The notes below the pieces were generated by a model. It was not told the DNA's origin and did no database searches. It saw only the letters and a list, made by a program, of their open reading frames with translations. The position numbers and the translations under genes are program-made. Shown piece after piece: positions 57,824 through 64,000 of a stretch of DNA of 64,000 bases (position 1 is its first letter; each line of letters opens with the position of its first letter). The DNA comes from Arthonia radiata (taxonomy: Eukaryota > Ascomycota > Arthoniomycetes > Arthoniales > Arthoniaceae). Location of the stretch: positions 310,001 to 374,000 of the forward strand of contig PSQN01000007.1 of the NCBI GenBank assembly GCA_002989075.1, given 5' to 3'.

Positions 57824-60682
57824 ATGGCGACCCAGCTCGCTGCAGCAGGCGCTTTGCCTGACACTGCCATCACCGTCAAGGTCACAGTGAATGAGACAAT
57901 TCGCAAATTCAAGCTTCCGATCAAGGACTTGAACGTCGTCGTCTTCTACGGCAAGGTTCGTTCGCTACCCACCGGCTTGTTGATACGACCTGCTGTCGAC
58001 GCCCCCCACTACCGTCTCCCGACCCTCCAAACGCATCGTCTTGAAGAATGCCATGCTCACATCCCCAACTCTTAGATGCGAGATCTGCTTCAGGTGCCCA
58101 CTAATCAGATCCTCACTCTCGAGCGCTACTCCGACAGCTCCGGCTCCTTTGTTCCCGTCGACTCTCGCAACCCATCATCCTACAAACAACTATATCGTGC
58201 CGCAAAGGCCAAACTCAAGTTGAGACTTCGCGCTTCGACCAAGCCCATGGCGACCTCCGAGCAGCCTGCTGCTTCACCGGCTCAGCAATCTTCACATGCC
58301 TCTCGAGCCGTGTCCGAGGAGCTTCCAGCGGAGTCTACACCGCCTCGGGAAGTCAAGAATGAGCGACAAGACGAGCCGCAAACGAAGCATACGGAAGCCC
58401 CTCGTCTTCCATCACTATCTCAAATCTTGCAGGAGGTTGCCGATTCGCGCCAAGCCAAGGCTGACTCTACTGCTCAGAAGGCGGCTGCACCTGCCTTTGG
58501 CCGCCACCCTCTCCCGACTCACCTTCACAAGTCCCTGCTGGAGCCACCATTTGCGGCTCCGAACTGGCAAGTGTGCTGCAACAAGTGTGATAAGCAGGTC
58601 ACGAACGAACACTACCACTGTAGTATTTGCGATGGTGGTGACTACGATCTTTGCGTGGCCTGCGTTCAGGCTGGTGCGGTGTGTGGAGGAGCAGGTCACT
58701 GGATGATCAAGCGAAATCTCAAGGGCGGCAACTTTGTCAACTCTACCACCGAGACCGTTCCTTCTAAGCCGAAGGAGCTTCCTCAGCAGATACCACCTAT
58801 GCCGGGTGCCTTTAGTGCTGAGTCCAAGCCGGTGCAGCCAGTTCCACCGAGCGAGGTCCCAGAGCGTATCTGTAACGCCTGCATTCGACGTAAGTAATTT
58901 ACAACATGGATAGCACATCTTGACTGACGACAGAATAGACTTGCCACAGAAGTTGGTGATATCATGCAAAGATTGCCATGACTACGACCTATGTATGCCT
59001 TGCTTGGTTGAGAACAAGCACGGCCATCACCCTGGTCACACTTTCGTGAACGGGGTCGCAGTCGGTGAGCGCACGAAGAGTCTATGCCGACCTGGGCGCA
59101 ATACTCGGCACCACGCAATTTGCGATAACTGTGATTCGGTCAGTCGTGACAATGTATATGAGAGTTATCACGATACTGACAAAATACCTAGACCATTCTT
59201 GGTGTCCGTCACAAGTGTGTGGACTGTCCCGACTTCGACTTCTGTAGTCCTTGCTACAACGTCAAGAAGTCAAGCCACGATCATCGCTTTGTGCCTGTGT
59301 ACGAACCGCTCGCTGCGCCTACGACTTCCAAGGCGCGCCATGTCGGCGTTTACTGCGATGGTCCGCTGTGCAAGGGACATCGCAGCCAGTCGTACATCCA
59401 AGGCGTTCGGTACAAGTGCGCTGTGTGCAACGACACTGATTTCTGTGCCAACTGTGAGGCTCACCCGAGCAATACGCACAACAAGACTCATCCAATGATC
59501 ATGTTCAAGACTATGGTTCGAGACGTCAGCATTCAGACAGTAGCCCAAGTCGACGACCGTACGACCGCTCTTGGTGACACCCGCGCTCAGCGCCCCCTCA
59601 CTCGAGGCCCTTCCGTCGCAACTTTGCCTCGCTACTCTCCACCTAGTGCTGCCTCAGAGGCATTGCCTGCTTACTCCATGCATGCGAGCAAGTCTCAACC
59701 TCGTCCCATCGCTATCTCGGAACTCAAGGCCGAATTCGTCCGTGATACCGTGCCGGATGGCACATCGATGGTTCAAAACACGTCTTTCATGCAGACCTGG
59801 ACACTCAAAAATCCGGGTCCACACGTCTGGCCCGCCGGCTGCAGTGTCCGCCACATCGGAGGTGACTATATGCTCAACTTGGATCAGAAAGGCGCGAGCA
59901 GTGTGGCGGAGCTTGCCAGAGCACAAGAGAGCAATGCTACGGCAGCCCCCGTCTTTCCCGGGCAGTCCTGGCACTTCACCGTGCAGATGAAAGCACCATC
60001 GAGGGTTGGTAAGCACATCTCTTACTGGCGTCTCAAGGGTCCTGACGGTACACCCTTCGGACATAAGTTGTGGTGCGACATCCAGGTCCAGGCCGTACTT
60101 GCGCCTGCACCACCACCTTCTGGTTCAGCTGCAGACCCAAAGTCTTGTCTGCATGATTTCCACATGCAATTGATGCTCCTCGAGCAGCAGAACAAGCGAC
60201 GGCTCATGTTGGCACGTCAGGAACAGGAAGTGTCTAGCCAGGCACCCTCTGCCCCGGCTCCTGTGCCACCGCGGTCGCAAGCCACACGCGAGTCGATGCT
60301 GGACAATCAATATGCCCGCATCATCGCTGCAGCAAGCAAAATTGGGGAAGGAATCAAGCAGGAGACGCAGCAGGAACCGGCAGCAGGATCATCCCAGCAG
60401 CCGGACGGCACTGACAGCACAATGGTCTTCCCTAAACTGGAGAAGGAGTCACCTGCCTCCAGCACTCACGAAGAGATACGCAGGCCGGCGTCTGCCGCGG
60501 ATGCTGTTACGTCCCCATCCGTCGCAACCGCTGCCACGGCAGAGACTGAGAGCATTACAGGTGAGGTCACTGCCAAGGACGAGTTCGAGAGTGACAGTGA
60601 CGACGATGGTTTCCTCACTGATGAGGAGTACGATATTCTCGATGCAAGTGATGAAGAAATCATCAATGGGACCGCTTCTTGA
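57824..60682 (+). CDS. NBR1: NBR1-like autophagy cargo receptor (PB1, four ZZ fingers, FW domain)
   Basis: A selective-autophagy receptor. Exons 57824-57955, 58076-58889, 58939-59138 and 59192-60682 give 878 residues. Order: PB1 domain (about 10-85; VKVTVNETIRKFKLPIKDLN, ending in LERYSDSSGSFVPVD), a Ser/Glu/Pro linker, ZZ zinc fingers at about 210-255 (CCNKCDKQV...DYDLC), 310-350 (CNACIRHLPQ), 375-420 (ICDNCDSTILGVRHKCVDC) and 432-490, then the NBR1/FW four-tryptophan domain (about 568-682; SFMQTWTLKNPGPHVWPAG, FPGQSWHF, KHISYWRL, GHKLWCDI). The acidic C-terminus holds EEYDIL at 860-865, a candidate Atg8-interacting motif. The MATQLA start was chosen for context and because the PB1 domain follows closely. 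Confidence 0.93.
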
Positions 60683-61707
60683 GCATTTGTCCCACGTTTG
60701 TCCTACATCTGACCCTGTGTCAGGTGGTCCACGCAGGACGCAGCTGCACTGTCATTCAAGCCATTCGGCGCTTGGGGACAGTCGAGGCCGCAATTTCACA
60801 GGATACTTCTCAAGCTCCCATTCACGATGTTGAAGCACCACCAAAGGAATCGTTGTGGCAGCTGGGCCAGACCAACTGCAAGGTCTGAGGCGGACCTGCA
60901 AGACTGTTCAGTTGGAAGAACCGCGAACTTTCTTATGTGTCTGATTTGAGTTTTCTGTATTGTCTAGCAAATCACGACACCTCTCATGCGCTTCCATTTG
61001 CCTTCTTCCATTTATGCCAAAGTCCTGCAATATGGCAAAGATGGACTGATGCTTGCACGATTTGCCTGTTCCTGACCGATCGCTGATGCACCGCGGGATG
61101 CTAGACTGCTTCGGGCGAAGAAGACGACGCCACTGCACGTTTACTCCCGCTGTTTAGTTTCACGCCTCCACGTTCAGATATCCCAGCCTGGCGAAGGCAT
61201 ATGTGACCTCTATTCTATTCTGAGCGCGACATGAACATTCTAGTATTGGTGAATATTTCCTGAACATTGTGAAACCGTATCAAGATGCTTTACCGGCAAT
61301 GTCAGAACCCGACGTGTATAGTTGACGCTAAGGGTGGGGGATGCACGTTGGCCCATCGCAGCACCTGAAGACTTGCACTCATCAAGTAAAACAAGTGCGG
61401 CGGCAAGCAAGTGCGCTGCCGAGCCGTTCCTCTATTCGCCAAACCTACGAGCAATTATTCGCGCTGGTCGTGACTAGCCTTCGGAGAAAAATGGCCGTCT
61501 TTAAGATTGGACTGCCTCCCCTGACAGGCCTCGATCGCGGCCACCAAAGCAGGGATCTTCCCGTTAAGATCGCTAAGATCGCCGGCTGCTGGCCTGTTTG
61601 ACGTGTCGGTACTTCAAAACAAGTTGTATATTAGACAGGCATAAGGCATTTCGGTGTTGTGAGGTGTGTTGTTGGTGTCAAGTTCAATTGTCTTTTGTGC
61701 TTTCAAG
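60683..61707. other. 1-kb spacer NBR1-beta-glucosidase
   Basis: No gene is supported; frames such as 60679-60888 and 61341-61601 lack family or splice support. The ~100 bp before 61708 are the likely leader of the glucosidase. Confidence 0.4.
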
Positions 61708-64000
61708 ATGCCGGTCACAGGCAGTCGTAAGGTTGTGCTGCCATTGGCATCGTTGGCTGCGACATTCGTCGCTGGCCAAAGTCAACAAGATGCAGCTCGA
61801 GTAGAAACATTTAGTATGTCCAAGAACATAAACTACGGTGATTTTGTTTTCGGAGCTCTGACAACGAGGAAGGTAATTCTAATGGCGGATTGCCATGGGC
61901 TCAAGCACAGAACATGGCGTCGCAGCTCGCCAGCCAAATGACGCCCGAGGAGCTGAATAACATTACCTTTGGCATTCAGCCCGACAATGGATGTTCAGGA
62001 GTCAGTGGATCAGTTCCACGCCTAAACTTCACGGGGCTGTGTCTGTCTGATGCGGGAGCTGGGCTGCGCGGCAGTGATCTCACCACAGGCTTTGCCAGCG
62101 GCGTGAGCGTGGCAGCCAGCTGGAACGTTGACCTGGCCTACGAGCGGGCGCTGTACATGGGCGCGGAGTTCAAACGGAAGGGTGCCCATGTCATCAATGG
62201 CCCGGTCATTGGACCTCTTGGTCGGATAGCGCTGGACGGTAGAGCTTGGGTATGTGGAGCATATCATTGATTATCTACGAGCTTGGCCGAGATTCTTAAC
62301 TATTGCAGAGCTGACACGTGTAACAGGAAGGCTTCGGTGTTGACCCATACCTAGCCGGTGCGTTGGCAAATGTGACTGTGGGAGGTTTGCAACAATCTGT
62401 TATCACGGCAGTCAAGCACTACCTGGGCAACGAGCAAGAGACCCAACGTAATCCGGTGGGCAATGTCCCGTCCATCTCTACTGTCATGGATGACCAGACG
62501 TTGCATGAGGTCTACCTCGTAAGTGCTAAACAAGCTGAGGGCGTTTCGAAGACACAAAGGACGACGCGATGCTGATCTTCCTGTGTCAGTGGCCATTCCA
62601 GGATACAATACGTGCCGGCGCTGGATCGGTGATGTGCGTTTACAACAGGCTGAACTCCACTTACGGCTGCTCGAACGACTACACCCTAAATACGATCTTG
62701 AAAGGAGAGCTTGGCTTTCCAGGTTTCGTGCTGTCCGACTGGGGTGCGCAACACGACGGCACCCCAAGTGCCAATGCAGGCCTTGATCTGGCCATGCCAA
62801 ACTCCCCCTTCTGGCAGAACAACGCCCTCGTCGAGGCCTCGAACAATGGCAGCCTTAACAGCGGGCGTCTCCTCGAAATGGCTGAGCGTATACTTGGATC
62901 GTGGTATCACGTGTTCAATGGTCCCGATGGCAACATCGATCTTGGTGTTGGGCTGCCTCTTGACAATACCGCGCCCCACGAACTCATTGAAGGCAGAGAC
63001 CCAATGTCGAAGCCATCTACACTGCAATCAGCTGTGGAGGGCCACGTCTTGCTTAAGAACACTAACGGCGCCCTCCCACTCAACAAGCCCAAGTTTCTCT
63101 CGCTCTTCGGCTACGACGCCAGGATACCACCGACAAACAATCCCAGCAGCTCCATTCTCAGCTTGTTCAATTTCGGTCTTCAGTCTGTCAACATCACACT
63201 CTTTGACCTGATCGGCGTGCTCACGGGTGGCGCAAACTCATCTGTGCCCGAGTCTGCTACCCTTGGTACTTGGCTAGGCGGCGGCGGCTCTGGAGCGGTC
63301 ACGGCTTCGTACTGGAGCGACCCATACTCTGCGATTCAAGCGCAGGCTTACGAAGATGACACGTATCTGCGTTGGGACTTCCAGTCAAGCTCGCCTGACG
63401 TCTCGGTTGCGTCAGACGCCTGCCTCGTCTTTATCAACGAGGGCGCTTCAGAAGGCGTTGACAGACGCGGCCTCGCAGACCCCGACTCAGACACGCTCGT
63501 CACGAACGTCGCGAACAAGTGCGCAAACACAATCGTCGTGATCCATAACGTCTGGATCCGCACAGTCGAGTCATGGTACGACCATCCGAACGTGACTGCG
63601 CTCATCTTCGCCCATCTACCCGGACAAGACTCAGGTCGAGCACTTGTAGAGGTGTTGTATGGCAAGCAGAGTCCCAGTGGTCGTCTACCTTACACGAATG
63701 CGAAGAGCGCCTTCGATTACGGACCGCTGCTAAACCCGTGCAAGCCTGATCCGAGCGACATGGATCCGCAGTGCTATTTCAATGAGGGCGTCAATATTGA
63801 TTATAGGTACTTTTTGGAGCATGACATCGAGCCGAGGTTTCCGTTTGGGTATGGCCTGACGTATTCGGAGTTCGAGTATAAGGATCTGAGCGTGGAGTGG
63901 ATCGAGCAGGTGAGTCCCACTTTTCTATCGTTGGTGCACACTTGCATCGTTGCATATTCGATCACGGCTTTGGAAACGCATACTGTGCAAGACTCGAGCT
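61708..64000 (+). CDS. GH3 beta-glucosidase, secreted, 3' end beyond the window
   Basis: A glycoside hydrolase family 3 enzyme removing terminal beta-glucosyl units, for example from cellobiose. Exons 61708-61813, 61873-62249, 62327-62518 and 62590-63909. A GTGAGT donor follows at 63910, and a possible acceptor near 63991 leads into the next exon at the edge. The signal peptide is VVLPLASLAATFVAG, with the mature protein from about QSQQDA. Family blocks: LCLSDAGAGLRG, RAWEGFGVDPYLAG, KHYLGNEQE, and FVLSDWGAQHDG with nucleophile Asp275, then the C-terminal subdomain with NEGASEGVDR and PGQDSGRALVEVLYG up to FPFGYGLTYSEFEY, where the fibronectin-like domain would begin. Exon 1 to 2 uses an AAG acceptor and gives TFSNSNGGLPWA. 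The gene is incomplete at the window end. Confidence 0.92.

Noticed and set aside
1-64000. Search for a biosynthetic gene cluster, CRISPR array, tRNA or retrotransposon
   Set aside because: No polyketide or peptide synthase, no spaced direct repeats, no tRNA-like A/B boxes with a foldable stem, and no reverse transcriptase or LTRs could be recognised by eye. tRNAscan-SE and RepeatMasker would be the decisive searches.

Overview
The window is nuclear DNA of a filamentous ascomycete (Pezizomycotina), most likely a Dothideomycete. The evidence is eukaryotic gene content, one gene per 2 to 3 kb, many short introns of about 40 to 70 bp with GTAAGT/GTATGT donors and TACTAAC-like branch points, and fungal-specific families: a division-1 chitin synthase, an NCE102-type MARVEL protein, DUF3455, a sterol-glucosyltransferase-like enzyme and a GH3 beta-glucosidase. 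The class-level placement is inference. I see no CRISPR array, operon, virus or autonomous transposon. About 26 protein genes can be supported; most exon joins were worked out from reading phase and protein-family continuity.

Layout. 0-10 kb: cytosolic Trp-tRNA synthetase followed by a diverged copy of its own 3' end, 20S proteasome alpha-1, a secreted DUF3455 protein, a 363-bp element with perfect terminal inverted repeats (MITE-like), a PRELI/Ups1 lipid-transfer protein, a nuclear Myb-like protein and COQ7. 10-23 kb: RTF1 (Paf1 complex), gamma-tubulin complex protein 3, a small probable mitochondrial protein, a large UDP-glycosyltransferase and an NCE102-like eisosome protein. 23-34 kb: an OSH3-type oxysterol-binding protein, Mediator subunit 1, a short-chain dehydrogenase and glutamine synthetase. 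34-42 kb: a 16-bp minisatellite, the RNA polymerase III largest subunit, an F-box-like protein and a low-molecular-weight tyrosine phosphatase. 42-54 kb: chitin synthase, the spindle-checkpoint protein MAD2, a pepsin-type protease without a signal peptide, AP-3 mu and a tiny DMAC1-like protein that shares a 147-bp divergent promoter with AP-3 mu. 53-64 kb: a HAPSTR1/DUF4588-like protein, a Barentsz-like protein, an NBR1 autophagy receptor and a GH3 beta-glucosidase that runs off the right edge.

This is a housekeeping region, not a biosynthetic or defence cluster. Several products act at membranes and in lipid traffic (Ups1-like, OSH3, sterol glucosyltransferase-like, NCE102, AP-3 mu), but nothing in the layout shows them to be co-regulated. 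I found no undescribed multigene system. The signals most worth following are the TIR element, the constrained copy of the synthetase tail, the minisatellite, and the C-terminal extension of the glycosyltransferase, which resembles the VPS13/ATG2 C-terminus.
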